Below are positions 52,501 through 61,244 of a DNA stretch of 64,000 nucleotides, piece after piece (the stretch's first letter is position 1; each line of letters opens with the position of its first letter). The position numbers were made by a program, and so were the translations under genes. The notes below the pieces were generated by a model. The model made no database searches and had not been told where the DNA came from. It worked only from the letters and a program-made list of their open reading frames with translations. This stretch comes from Flavobacterium aquatile LMG 4008 = ATCC 11947 (GTDB lineage Bacteria > Bacteroidota > Bacteroidia > Flavobacteriales > Flavobacteriaceae): the NCBI RefSeq assembly GCF_000757385.1, contig NZ_JRHH01000004.1, positions 389,527 through 453,526 of the forward strand. The letters run 5' to 3'.

Positions 52501-53097
52501 ATGAATTGGATAAAAGATATATTTAACACCAAAAGTGATTACATGTTCAAAGTTGGAGATTGGATTAATTCATATAATAAAGGAATTCACAGAATTGAAA
52601 AAATAGTTGATGAATATTTTGACGAGAGTTCAACCGAAGTAAATAGAATTGGTGAAATGGCTCCAAATAAAACGATAGTTTCCAAACGTTTTCTCAATTC
52701 TAAATTCAAAAAATCAATTAGTTATGATTCGTGCAGTGATTTTTTTGTTTCAAAAATTAACGCAGAACAAAAAGCAGAAATTCAAAAGTTTATAAGTGAA
52801 AACCCAAATGCAATTTTGGAACTTGATGCTTATGAAATTCCAGAAACTCAGGAGGTTTATAATTCCCAATTGAAAATCGACAATGAAAAAGATTTAAAAT
52901 CAATTTTAAAAATAATAGATTTCGTTGAAACTGGAAAAACATACATTGAAATTTTTAATGAAATGCAAAGGCTTGAATTGGAGCATTTGAAACCCGAAAG
53001 GTTTGGCAATTATTACTTTCAATTTATAAGCTACAATAACGAATATAAAAACAAAAGAAAAATCTGGAGAAAGGCAATTTTGACAAAGATTCAATAG
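52501..53097 (+). CDS. Hypothetical protein (198 aa) of an accessory gene block
   Basis: The 198-residue cytosolic protein has an N-terminal region YMFKVGDWINSYNKGIHRIE that looks like a small SH3/KOW-like barrel, followed by mixed alpha/beta text rich in Lys, Glu and Asn (INAEQKAEIQKFISENPNAI, MQRLELEHLKPERFG). No catalytic motif is seen and I do not recognise a family. It is bounded on both sides by cassette-like spacers and is probably a single-gene unit. Codons are as AT-rich as those of the neighbouring channel-like gene. Confidence 0.6.
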   Translation: MNWIKDIFNTKSDYMFKVGDWINSYNKGIHRIEKIVDEYFDESSTEVNRIGEMAPNKTIVSKRFLNSKFKKSISYDSCSDFFVSKINAEQKAEIQKFISENPNAILELDAYEIPETQEVYNSQLKIDNEKDLKSILKIIDFVETGKTYIEIFNEMQRLELEHLKPERFGNYYFQFISYNNEYKNKRKIWRKAILTKIQ

Positions 53098-53105
53098 TAA
53101 CTGCT

Positions 53106-53243
53106 GGTAACAGCCGTTTCTCGCAATTGCGAATTTTGTAGTAAATTCACGTTTACATTTCGCAAGAAATTTTATCTTTTACAGAAAATAATTGTTTCAG
53201 TGGTTCTCAACAGCACGAAGTTGTAGAACTTTAATAGCAAGTT
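53106..53243. repeat. Cassette-like spacer, third copy
   Basis: Begins GGTAACAGCCGTTTCTCGC and holds the palindrome CGCAATTGCG (53125-53134); ends CAGCACGAAGTTGTAGAAC followed by TTTAATAGCAAG. The left word matches that of the spacer at 52352 (AACAGCCGTTT). Confidence 0.55.
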
Positions 53244-53271
53244 TTTGAACTCAAGTCATAAAATTACGATA

Positions 53272-53970
53272 ATGAATTTATACTTACTATTTTTTGTTTT
53301 TGTACTTTTATCAATAGCGGTATTTTACGTATATACTGAAATCCAAGATCAAAAATTACTTAAAACAGTAACAAATGTAAATCGTGGAACAAGGTCAGAA
53401 CGAAAAATGGTTTTACGTCTTTTAAAATCAGGAATTAAACCTACCGCAATTTTTCATGATTTATATTTACATAATGGAAACGGAACTTATTGTCAAATAG
53501 ATTTAGTCGTTGCTACAAAAGTTGGAATAGTAGTTTTCGAAATAAAAGAATATAGCGGTTGGATTTTTGGGACTGAAAACCAGAAAAACTGGACACAAAT
53601 ATTAGCTTATGGTAAGCAAAAATATCAATTCTATAATCCAATACTCCAAAATAAAAAGCACGTTGAAGATTTAAAAAAGTTTTATCATTTTGACAACATA
53701 CCTTTTTTTTCATTGATAGTATTTTTTGGCAATTGCAAATTAAAAAAAACTCTTGATTTGCCTCGACACACTTTTTTAATTAAGTCTTCAAAAGTAATAG
53801 ATAGATTTAACGAAATCATTCAAAACAATCAACCAGCAAATTACGGAGATAAATGGGAAATTGTTAATTTGCTTAAACAAGCAGTTAGGAATGGTGAAAA
53901 TTCTATTATAGTTGAAAAACATATAGAAAATATCGAGAAACTTAAAAATAGATATAAATTTTTCAATTAA
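53272..53970 (+). CDS. NERD domain membrane-anchored protein
   Basis: From the ATG at 53272 the protein has 232 residues: an N-terminal helix (about 3-18) and a nuclease-related domain (NERD) at about 30-150 with NRGTRSERKMVLRLL, YCQIDLVVATKVGIVVFEIK (the D...ExK core) and WIFGTENQKNWTQIL. NERD is a PD-(D/E)XK-like fold found in plasmid- and defence-linked proteins, probably acting on nucleic acid. A TTG at 53245 would add nine residues before the same helix; the ATG is preferred. This is the second nuclease-like gene in the window with cassette-like flanks. Confidence 0.82.
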   Translation: MNLYLLFFVFVLLSIAVFYVYTEIQDQKLLKTVTNVNRGTRSERKMVLRLLKSGIKPTAIFHDLYLHNGNGTYCQIDLVVATKVGIVVFEIKEYSGWIFGTENQKNWTQILAYGKQKYQFYNPILQNKKHVEDLKKFYHFDNIPFFSLIVFFGNCKLKKTLDLPRHTFLIKSSKVIDRFNEIIQNNQPANYGDKWEIVNLLKQAVRNGENSIIVEKHIENIEKLKNRYKFFN

Positions 53971-54056
53971 ATAAACATTCTATTTCTCTTGAAATCTTTT
54001 ATAAGTAAGAAAAAATCGTTCAAACTACCTCTTCTTACAATCCCCAAAAGCCTCCA

Positions 54057-54064
54057 TACTTTTG
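54057..54064 (+). promoter_or_regulatory. -7 promoter element for the 243-aa gene
   Basis: TACTTTTG matches TAnnTTTG, 84 bases before the ATG at 54149; the leader would be about 78 bases. Confidence 0.55.
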
Positions 54065-54148
54065 TAGTACTCTTTCTACAAAATTTAACAAACTGCCAAT
54101 ACCATTTTTAAGTACATTTGAATATATAAACACTTAAAAATCATTATC

Positions 54149-54880
54149 ATGGCATCAACATCAGAAACAGGGCACGCTAAAAATGTAGCTAACTTTCAAG
54201 ACCTAATTGAATTCGTTACAGGTTATGGACCAACCTACAATCCATCAAAATTCAGCTTACAATTACCACAACTCATTGCATTAAAAGCAACAGCCGAGAA
54301 TACTTTGGTAGACGTAATCTTAAAAAACACCAACTTCAACAACAAAGTAAACGAACGTTTCACCGCCTTCAGCGGTTTAAAGTCGCTTTCTACTCGCCTA
54401 TTCAATGCCTTGCAAACTACCGATGCAACACCAGAAACCATTGGCAACGCCAAAACATTCAACCGCAAAATGCAAGGTAAAAGAGCATCGGCCTCACAAA
54501 CACCAAACGATCCAAACACACCAGCACCAAACACCATTTCAACAAGCCAACAATCCTACGACCAACTCATTCAGCATCTCGCTGGTCTAAACTCGGTACT
54601 AGCAACCGAACCAAGTTACGCACCCAACGAAACCGATTTACAAGTAGCAACAATCCAAGCTAAAATTGCCGATTTATCTGCCAAGAATACAGCCGTTGCA
54701 ACTGCCTACACCAGCATCAGCAATTCAAGAATTGCAAGAAACGAAACATTATATACTTCATCAGCGTCATTAATTGCAACAGCCAACGAAGTAAAGAAAT
54801 ACGTTAAAGCAGTATTTGGAGCAAGCAGTCCACAATATGCGCAAGTAAGTGGTATAATATTCTCAAAACTTCGATTATAA
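54149..54880 (+). CDS. Hypothetical protein of a flavobacterial family (243 aa)
   Basis: The 243-residue protein starts MASTSETGHAKNVANFQDLI and has no signal peptide. It is rich in Ala, Thr, Ser and Asn and mainly helical, with two similar helix pairs (about 17-75 and 125-190) and ATPETIGNAKTFNRKMQGKR between them. I have the impression of meeting this opening in other flavobacteria but know no function. Codon usage is less AT-biased than in the preceding block, which suggests a resident gene. It ends before a 20-bp-stem terminator. Confidence 0.8.
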   Translation: MASTSETGHAKNVANFQDLIEFVTGYGPTYNPSKFSLQLPQLIALKATAENTLVDVILKNTNFNNKVNERFTAFSGLKSLSTRLFNALQTTDATPETIGNAKTFNRKMQGKRASASQTPNDPNTPAPNTISTSQQSYDQLIQHLAGLNSVLATEPSYAPNETDLQVATIQAKIADLSAKNTAVATAYTSISNSRIARNETLYTSSASLIATANEVKKYVKAVFGASSPQYAQVSGIIFSKLRL

Positions 54881-54904
54881 AGCACCAACAATAAAAAAGA
54901 AAAT

Positions 54905-54955
54905 AAAAAGAATAAAACGTAGTACTAACCTACTATGTTTTATTCTTTTTTGCTT
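54905..54955. terminator. Intrinsic terminator with a 20-bp stem
   Basis: AAAAAGAATAAAACGTAGTA (54905-54924) pairs with TACTATGTTTTATTCTTTTT (54931-54950) with one mismatch around CTAACC, flanked by A- and T-runs, so it may work in both directions. Confidence 0.9.
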
Positions 54956-55053
54956 TTAGTTGCAAGCCATCCATTTAACAAAACCTGCTACTCCATTTAA
55001 AATAATCCATAACAGTTTTTAAAATAGAACGCAACACTTTAAATAACATCAAT

Positions 55054-55515
55054 ATCAATTTAGATTTCCAGCACATCAATTTAGATTTAGAGCATATCAA
55101 TTTAGATATAGAGCACATCAATTTAGATTTAGAGTATGTCAATTTAGATATAGAGCATATCCATTTAGATTTAGAGCATGTCCATTTAGATTTAGAGCAT
55201 GTCAATGTAGATTTAGAGCATATCAAGTTAGATTTAGAGCATGTCAATTTAGATTTAGAGCAAGTCAATGTAGATTTAGAGCATGTCAATTTAGATATAG
55301 AGCATATCAATTTAGATATAGAGCATATCAAGTTAGATTTAGAGCATGTCAATGTAGATTTAGAGCATCTCAATTTAGATATAGAGCATATCAAGTTAGA
55401 TTTAGAGCATGTCAATGTAGATTTAGAGCATCTCAATTTAGATTTAGAGCATATCCATTTAGATTTAGAGCATGTCAATGTAGATTTAGAGCATGTCAAT
55501 TTAGATATGAGCCAT
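55054..55515. repeat. 22-copy 21-bp tandem repeat, open on both strands
   Basis: Twenty-two contiguous units of 21 bases with consensus RTCAATTTAGATTTAGAGCA plus T. In the + frame each unit reads [IVL]-[NKH]-[LV]-D-[LI]-E-H. That frame is open from 55006 to a TAA near 55640 but contains no ATG, GTG or TTG before the array. On the minus strand an ATG at 55562 opens 195 codons of a C-S-K-S-type heptapeptide. Differences between units change only I/V/L, L/V, L/I and N/K/H in the + frame but I/T/R, K/T and K/I on the minus strand. I list it as a repeat, not a CDS. Confidence 0.9.
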
Positions 55516-55619
55516 GTCGATATGAAAACTATTTTTGACACTAAAAATAAAAAAACTCCCAAAATAAATTATTCTGGAAGTCTCTTTATTTATAAATTAT
55601 TTTATATCAATAAGAAGTC

Positions 55620-55759
55620 AATCACTAAGGACTATTAACTAATCACTAATCACTATTCACTAATCACTATTCACTAATCACTATTCACTAATCACTAATC
55701 ACTATTCACTAATCACTAATCACTAATCACTATTCACTAATCACTAAGGACTAAAAACT
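55620..55759 (-). repeat. Heptamer tract (AATCACT/ATTCACT)
   Basis: Twenty units in strict register: AATCACT, AAGGACT, ATTAACT, then fifteen alternating AATCACT/ATTCACT units, AATCACT, AAGGACT and AAAAACT. It runs into the stop codon of the minus-strand hydrolase gene. Read on the minus strand it is AGTGATT/AGTGAAT, the family of the tract at 22222. Confidence 0.95.
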
Positions 55760-56759
55760 AATTCCCTTTCTTCAAGAACTCAATCAAACCTTTAAAATAC
55801 GTTTCTTGATCATCATAAAGCGACATGTGACTTCCGTTGGCACAATATAAGTAGCTACCGTTTTTAAATTGGGTTGCCATCCATTTCATGTATTCGGGAT
55901 CCATCGTGTCATATTTTGCTCCAACCACTAAAGTCGGAACTGTAATAGTTGGTAATTCTTTAGAAACATCCCAATTAGTCAATTTACCAGAAATTCCCAA
56001 CTCACTTGGACCTTGCATCGTGATATATAATGACGAATTTAATCTTCCCATAGAACGATTTACAGGTTCTGGCCATTCGGTAACAGGCATTCTAAGAATG
56101 TGTTTGTTGTAAAAATGTTCCATCAACAATCCCATGTACTTCGGATTGGTATAGTCTTTTTTAGCTTCCAAATCCTTCACCGTTTTAAGTACATCTTGAG
56201 GCATTTGCTTTGCTAAAACCTTAGAATATTCACCATACTTAGGACAACTAGCCATCATGTTAGAAACTATTAAACCTTTTAAATTATCTTGATATTTCAA
56301 CGCATATTGCATTCCTAAAATGCCACCCCAAGAATGACCCAATAAGTAAAAGTTATCTTTATTCAGGTTTAATGCTTTTCTAACTTGCTCCACTTCTTCT
56401 ACATATCGAGGCAAATCCCACATAGTAGTATCGTTTGGATTATCAGAGAAACCAGTTCCCAATTGATCGTAATAAATAAATTCTATGCCTTCTTTTGGTA
56501 AGAAACTTTCCATCGCTTCAAAATATTCGTGCGACATTCCAGGTCCGCCATTCAACAGCAACAACTTAATCTTCGGATTGTTTCCAATGCGTTTGGTCCA
56601 AACATTAAACTTCCCTTTTGGAGTAGTAATCGAAATCATTTTAACACCACCATTTTTTACTCCTTTAGTATCATCTGCAAAATAAGTTGATACTTCTTGC
56701 TCCTTTTTACAGGAAAAAAGAGTTGTAATAATTAAAAGAACTATAATTTTTAGCTTCAT
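55758..56759 (-). CDS. Proline iminopeptidase-like alpha/beta hydrolase lipoprotein
   Basis: The 333-residue protein has a lipobox (TLFSC, Cys17) and an alpha/beta-hydrolase domain of the proline iminopeptidase (S33) type: LLLNGGPGMSHEYF (oxyanion loop HGGPG-like, here NGGPG), YYDQLGTGFSD, and the nucleophile elbow LLGHSWGGILGMQY (Ser near 148). The acid is probably in VVGAKYDTMDP and the His in CANGSHMSLYD. It should cleave N-terminal proline from peptides or a related amide, outside the cytosol. It is preceded (3' side) by the heptamer tract, and no partner gene is evident. Confidence 0.88.
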   Translation of the reverse strand: MKLKIIVLLIITTLFSCKKEQEVSTYFADDTKGVKNGGVKMISITTPKGKFNVWTKRIGNNPKIKLLLLNGGPGMSHEYFEAMESFLPKEGIEFIYYDQLGTGFSDNPNDTTMWDLPRYVEEVEQVRKALNLNKDNFYLLGHSWGGILGMQYALKYQDNLKGLIVSNMMASCPKYGEYSKVLAKQMPQDVLKTVKDLEAKKDYTNPKYMGLLMEHFYNKHILRMPVTEWPEPVNRSMGRLNSSLYITMQGPSELGISGKLTNWDVSKELPTITVPTLVVGAKYDTMDPEYMKWMATQFKNGSYLYCANGSHMSLYDDQETYFKGLIEFLKKGN

Positions 56760-56777
56760 CTTTTGGTTGGTTTTTGG

Positions 56778-57668
56778 TTATATTCTGTTATAATACATAG
56801 CTTTTACAATTCCGTCCGACAATCCAATCTTTGGAACATAAATTTGTCGTGCGCCACTCCATTTCATCGCATTAAGATAAATTCGAGTTGCCGGAATAAT
56901 TACGTCGGCACGGTCAGTATTCAATCCTATTTCAGAAATTCGTTGTTCATAAGTTAGCGAACTCAAATATTGGTATTGCGAATTTAAATATAAAAACGAC
57001 AACGGTTTATCTTGTTGTTTACCCGATAATTTAAACAATTTATTGATGTTTCCACCCGAACCTATTAGCGTAATATTATCGAATGGTTCGCAAGTAGTTT
57101 TAATCCATTTCTCAATTTCCAGCCACACAATATCGTTTACCATATCATTTAATAAACGAACAGTTCCGTTTTTAAACGACTTGGATGCTACAATTTTTCC
57201 GTCGTCAAATAATGAAAATTCGGTACTTCCGCCACCAACATCTACATATAAATACGTTTTATCGATAGTTAGTAAACTATTTAAATCGGAAGAAGCGATA
57301 ATTGCAGCTTCCATTTTTCCGTCAATAATATCAATATCAATCTCCGATTTTTCGCGGATAATTTCGGTTACTTCTTTACCATTATAAGCTTCACGCATCG
57401 CCGATGTGGCGCAAGCTTTATATCTTTCTACTTTGTAAACTTTCATTAATAATCGAAAAGCTTCCATAGCATCCACCATTCGATCTATATTTTCTTGTGA
57501 TATTTCGCCAACAGTAAAAGCATCTTGACCCAAACGAATAGGCACACGAATAAGCGCCGATTTATTGAACTGCGTTTCTTTTCCGGCCTGTTCGACAACG
57601 TTGGTAATAAGCAATCTCATGGCATTAGAACCAATATCGATTGCGGCATATTTTTTTATTGAAATCAT
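56778..57668 (-). CDS. ppx: Exopolyphosphatase (Ppx/GppA family)
   Basis: The 296-residue protein has the ASKHA-fold motifs of Ppx/GppA: YAAIDIGSNAMRLLI (7-21), ACATSAMREAYNGKE (about 86-100), YVDVGGGSTEFSLFDDGKI (about 144-162) and LIGSGGNINKLF (about 203-214). It hydrolyses terminal phosphate of polyphosphate or pppGpp. It lacks the long C-terminal HD-like domain of E. coli Ppx (513 residues), as is usual in short Bacteroidota forms. It lies 26 bases after ppk1 in the same direction. Confidence 0.93.
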   Translation of the reverse strand: MISIKKYAAIDIGSNAMRLLITNVVEQAGKETQFNKSALIRVPIRLGQDAFTVGEISQENIDRMVDAMEAFRLLMKVYKVERYKACATSAMREAYNGKEVTEIIREKSEIDIDIIDGKMEAAIIASSDLNSLLTIDKTYLYVDVGGGSTEFSLFDDGKIVASKSFKNGTVRLLNDMVNDIVWLEIEKWIKTTCEPFDNITLIGSGGNINKLFKLSGKQQDKPLSFLYLNSQYQYLSSLTYEQRISEIGLNTDRADVIIPATRIYLNAMKWSGARQIYVPKIGLSDGIVKAMYYNRI

Positions 57669-57694
57669 TAATTGAACTTATTTGGGAGCAAAAA

Positions 57695-59809
57695 TTAGCT
57701 ATTTGTATTATCGTCTTGTTGGTTTTTATAATAGTTGTAAGTTTCATGTTGTGCTCTAAAGACCACATCGTTTTCTTTACGAACTCTATATTTATTATCG
57801 AGTTTCTCCGAATGAAATCTAGCTTTTACATTGCCTTTCCAACCTACTTCAAAGGTATCAATTAATTGCTTTTTAATATCATCTTGATAAATTGGGCAGG
57901 TTACTTCTACTCGACCATCAAGATTACGGGTCATAAAATCGGCCGAAGAAATAAATACATCTGGATTATCATCATTGCAAAAAATAAAAACACGAGTATG
58001 TTCTAGGTAATTATCAACAATACTAATCGCTTCTATGTTTTCGCTCATACCTTTCACACCCGGAATAAGCGAACAGATTCCTCGAATTTGCAATTTCATC
58101 TTTACTCCTGCATTACTTGCATCATATAATTTATCAATCATTTCAAAATCGGATAAACTATTCATTTTTAAATTGATATAAGCTGGTCGTCCTGCGTTGG
58201 CATTGTGAATTTCTCTATCAATTAACTTGTAAAATTTAGAACGAGAATAATGTGGTGAAACAATTAAATGCTTGTAACGATGCAATCTATAATTGATATC
58301 AAAGAAGTCGAAAATCTTCGAAACGTCTTTTAATATTTGCTGATGACTAGTCATTAAAGTAACATCGGTATATACTTTAGCAGTTGATTCGTTGAAATTT
58401 CCTGTTGAAATAAATCCGTAGCGTTTGTTTTTTCCATCTTCCAATCTGTCGATTACACAAATTTTGCTGTGTACTTTTAATCCTTTTATTCCAAATATTA
58501 ATTCGATGCCTTCTTGTTGCATTTGCTCGGCATAAGAAATATTATTGGCTTCATCGAAACGTGCTTGAAGTTCGATTTGTACTACAACTCGCTTTCCGTT
58601 TTTGGCTGCGTTGATAAGCGAACTAATGATTTGCGAATTTTTGGCTAAACGATACAACGTAATTTTAATAGAAGACACTTTTGGATCTAAAGCTGCTTCG
58701 CGCAAAAATTTGATTAAGTAAGCAAACGATTGATATGGAGCAAAAATCAAATAATCTTTCTTGTCAATTCGGCTTAAAATACTACCTTCAAATGACAAGC
58801 CTTCTACCGGAAGTGGCTTTTTCTGTTGGTACAATAAGTCAAATCTACCAAGGTTAGGAAAATCCATATAGTCGCGTCGGTTGTGGTATCGTCCACCAGG
58901 AATAATACTATCGGTCGATTCGATTTTCATTCTGCTTAAGAAAAACTTCAAAGTATCTTTATCAATTTCAGTATCATAGACAAAACGCACTGGCTCACCA
59001 ATTCTTCTTTCTTTTACAGAAGTAGCGATTTTTTGCAACATACTTTTGCTCATGTCACTATCAATATCTAATTGTGCATCACGAGTAATTTTTATCATGT
59101 GTGCAGAAATACTTTCGTAATCAAAAATATTGAAGATATTACCTAAGTTATAACGGATAACGTCATCAAGTAGCATCAAATACTTTTTACCATCAATTTC
59201 TGGAAGTACCACAATTCGATTAATCGTTTTTGGAATTTCAATAATGGCATAACGAACCTCTTTTTTAGGTTTTACTAATCCGAGAACTTTAGGTTTTTCG
59301 TCGGTTTTCATTACCAATTTAATGGCTAAATATCCAGAGGTATCTTTTAGTAATGGAAATTCTGCAAGGTCATTTAATATAATTGTTACTAGTTCTGGAC
59401 TCACTTTTTGAATGAATAAATCATGAACAAAAAGTTGATGTTCTTGACAAAGTTGCGACTCGTTAACGGTAAAAATATTTTCTTTCTCGAGTTGTTTTTC
59501 GATGATACTTAAAACTTTTAAACTCTCGGCTTGTTGTTTAATAACAATTTCTGTAATATCTTTTACTAATTGTTGGGCCGAAATTCCTCCTAAAATTTTC
59601 TCACCGGTTACACCAGATAAGCTCAAACGTCTTATTGCTGCAAATCGAACTCGGAAGAATTCGTCTAAGTTATTTGAAAAAATCCCTAAAAATCGAAGTC
59701 GGTCTAACAACGGAACATTTCCGTCTGCTGCTTCTTGTAAAACTCTGGCGTTGAAGGTTAACCAACTTTTTTCTCTATCTATGTATCTGTATTTTTTGTC
59801 GTGACTCAT
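57695..59809 (-). CDS. ppk1: Polyphosphate kinase 1
   Basis: The 704-residue enzyme polymerises the gamma-phosphate of ATP into polyphosphate. Domains in order: N (about 1-105, YIDREKSWLTFNARVLQEA), head (about 110-310), C1 and C2 phospholipase D-like domains. The autophosphorylated His is in KGLKVHSKICVIDRL (near 446), and the second HxK-like His in YLEHTRVFIFCND (near 600). It is two bases after the SixA-like gene and just before ppx, so polyphosphate making and breaking are encoded in one operon. Confidence 0.96.
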   Translation of the reverse strand: MSHDKKYRYIDREKSWLTFNARVLQEAADGNVPLLDRLRFLGIFSNNLDEFFRVRFAAIRRLSLSGVTGEKILGGISAQQLVKDITEIVIKQQAESLKVLSIIEKQLEKENIFTVNESQLCQEHQLFVHDLFIQKVSPELVTIILNDLAEFPLLKDTSGYLAIKLVMKTDEKPKVLGLVKPKKEVRYAIIEIPKTINRIVVLPEIDGKKYLMLLDDVIRYNLGNIFNIFDYESISAHMIKITRDAQLDIDSDMSKSMLQKIATSVKERRIGEPVRFVYDTEIDKDTLKFFLSRMKIESTDSIIPGGRYHNRRDYMDFPNLGRFDLLYQQKKPLPVEGLSFEGSILSRIDKKDYLIFAPYQSFAYLIKFLREAALDPKVSSIKITLYRLAKNSQIISSLINAAKNGKRVVVQIELQARFDEANNISYAEQMQQEGIELIFGIKGLKVHSKICVIDRLEDGKNKRYGFISTGNFNESTAKVYTDVTLMTSHQQILKDVSKIFDFFDINYRLHRYKHLIVSPHYSRSKFYKLIDREIHNANAGRPAYINLKMNSLSDFEMIDKLYDASNAGVKMKLQIRGICSLIPGVKGMSENIEAISIVDNYLEHTRVFIFCNDDNPDVFISSADFMTRNLDGRVEVTCPIYQDDIKKQLIDTFEVGWKGNVKARFHSEKLDNKYRVRKENDVVFRAQHETYNYYKNQQDDNTNS

Positions 59810-59811
59810 AA

Positions 59812-60294
59812 TTAAATATCTCTTGGAACAATAATTTCAATGGTTTTTCCTTTACTGATTTTTGACCAAGAATCGGTATCAAAATCAATCGATACAAATC
59901 CTGCAGTTGGTACATTATCAATAAAAACATCCCCAAATTTATTAACAAAATCTGTAATTGCATTATTATGTCCAAAAAGAATTAGATTATTACAGTCATT
60001 TTGGCAAGATTTAACAATTTGTTCAAGTTCTGCAGAATCAAAAGTGTACAATTCCTTAATAATTTCAATTTTGCTAACATTCCATCCCCAATTTTCTAGA
60101 AATAGAATTGCAGTTTTGTGAGCTCTTTTGGCATAACTCGACCAAACTACTGCATCAGAATTTACCATTTTTTTTGTAAATAAAGCAACCTTCAAAGCTT
60201 TTACTATTCCTTTTTGAGCTAAATCTCTTTTTGAATCAATAACGGGTTCATCCCAACTTGATTTTGCATGTCTAATTAGTATTAAGGTTTTCAT
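59812..60294 (-). CDS. SixA-like histidine phosphatase
   Basis: The 160-residue protein has the phosphoglycerate-mutase/histidine-phosphatase signature LILIRHAKSSWDEPVI (3-18, RHG-type His9) and the second His in LILFGHNNAITDFV (near 108), plus Arg in WSSYAKRAHKTA. The small size and sequence suit SixA, which dephosphorylates phosphohistidine in phosphotransfer proteins in E. coli. Its stop is two bases from the ppk1 start, so it may serve polyphosphate or phosphohistidine chemistry here. It is first in the sixA-ppk1-ppx operon. Confidence 0.87.
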   Translation of the reverse strand: MKTLILIRHAKSSWDEPVIDSKRDLAQKGIVKALKVALFTKKMVNSDAVVWSSYAKRAHKTAILFLENWGWNVSKIEIIKELYTFDSAELEQIVKSCQNDCNNLILFGHNNAITDFVNKFGDVFIDNVPTAGFVSIDFDTDSWSKISKGKTIEIIVPRDI

Positions 60295-60681
60295 TTTTTG
60301 TAATAATTTTAATACAATAATTAATTAAAAATGTATTTTAACAGCTATTTTATGCATTTAATCGATTTTTTTCTTGTCGGAATGAAAAATGCAATTTACA
60401 TTCGAATAATTTTAAATAGGAAATCAAATAATAAACAACTCTAAAATAAGAAAAAAATAGCTCTAAAAATAAATTGTCAAAAAAGTAGAATAAATTCTAC
60501 GTAAATATAGAATAAACTCACTAAACGAATACGTTTCATCGCAATAAGTTCAAAAAAAATGTACTTTATCGAGTTTTAGTGCTATTAATAGATTTTATTA
60601 ATCTAATATAAACAATAGATATAATTTAGTCGAAAATTTGGTTGGCAATAGTAAGCTAACAGTAATATAAATAAAAAAATT
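60295..60681. other. 387-bp divergent control region
   Basis: The spacer between the SixA-like gene and the secreted-protein gene is very AT-rich, with no ORF of note and no strong TAnnTTTG match that I can defend. It holds a 16-base palindrome (60485-60500) and a smaller AGATT...AATCT inverted repeat (60590-60604). It should carry promoters for both directions. Confidence 0.6.
60485..60500. promoter_or_regulatory. 16-base perfect palindrome, possible operator
   Basis: GTAGAAT-AA-ATTCTAC is perfectly symmetrical around AA, in the large spacer 182 bases before the secreted-protein ATG. It is a good shape for a dimeric repressor site; no regulator is known. Confidence 0.45.
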
Positions 60682-61227
60682 ATGAAAAATTTAGTAATTG
60701 TTGAACTTAATAAAATGAGATCATTAAAAAGTTTGAAAAACTTAGGTAAAAGAAATTTTATACTAACTGTTTTGCTTTTAATTGCTACTGTTGGTGGATA
60801 TGCACAAAACAACAGAGTAATGAATGTAAATGATTTCATTAACAATTTATCTTCTACTTCAAATACTGAACAAATATCAAAATTAAAAAGCTATTTAAAA
60901 GACCTAAAACCTACAGTTTACGTAGATAACGGTGTTATTACAAAAAAAACAGATAACCCAGCATGTATTTTTACTGATGTTAAGTCAATTAAATCAATCA
61001 ATACCATTGGTTTAGACAATAGAAATATTGAATACGTTTCAATAAAAGTTAAATCAAAAAGTGACATTGTTTCACCTGTTGACTTAGGTGTTTTTAATGA
61101 ATTTCCTAATTTAAAGTACATCCTATTGGTCTTTGAATTTGAAATAAGCCGATCAGCAGCAGAAACGTCTGTTATTAAAGCGAGTGAGAATCAATCTGTT
61201 TTATATAAAGTTGAAATACAATCATAA
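60682..61227 (+). CDS. Secreted hypothetical protein (181 aa) before the surface adhesin
   Basis: The N-terminus has a basic segment and a hydrophobic stretch ending GGYAQ (cleavage near 41); an internal ATG at 60718 would give a more ordinary signal peptide and is a valid alternative start. The mature part (about 140 residues) alternates short strands and turns (FTDVKSIKSINTIGLDN, NIEYVSIKVKSKSDIVSP), with one Cys. No family is recognised. It lies 17 bases before the giant surface-protein gene in the same direction, so cotranscription and a supporting role (surface partner or chaperone) are plausible. Confidence 0.75.
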   Translation: MKNLVIVELNKMRSLKSLKNLGKRNFILTVLLLIATVGGYAQNNRVMNVNDFINNLSSTSNTEQISKLKSYLKDLKPTVYVDNGVITKKTDNPACIFTDVKSIKSINTIGLDNRNIEYVSIKVKSKSDIVSPVDLGVFNEFPNLKYILLVFEFEISRSAAETSVIKASENQSVLYKVEIQS

Positions 61228-61244
61228 TAAGAATAATTAAAAAG

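Noticed and set aside
54975..55562. 195-codon minus ORF of C-S-K-S heptapeptides as a protein gene
   Set aside because: The changes between units are non-conservative on this strand and its apparent signal segment is short and weak; kept as a repeat and as a finding rather than a CDS.
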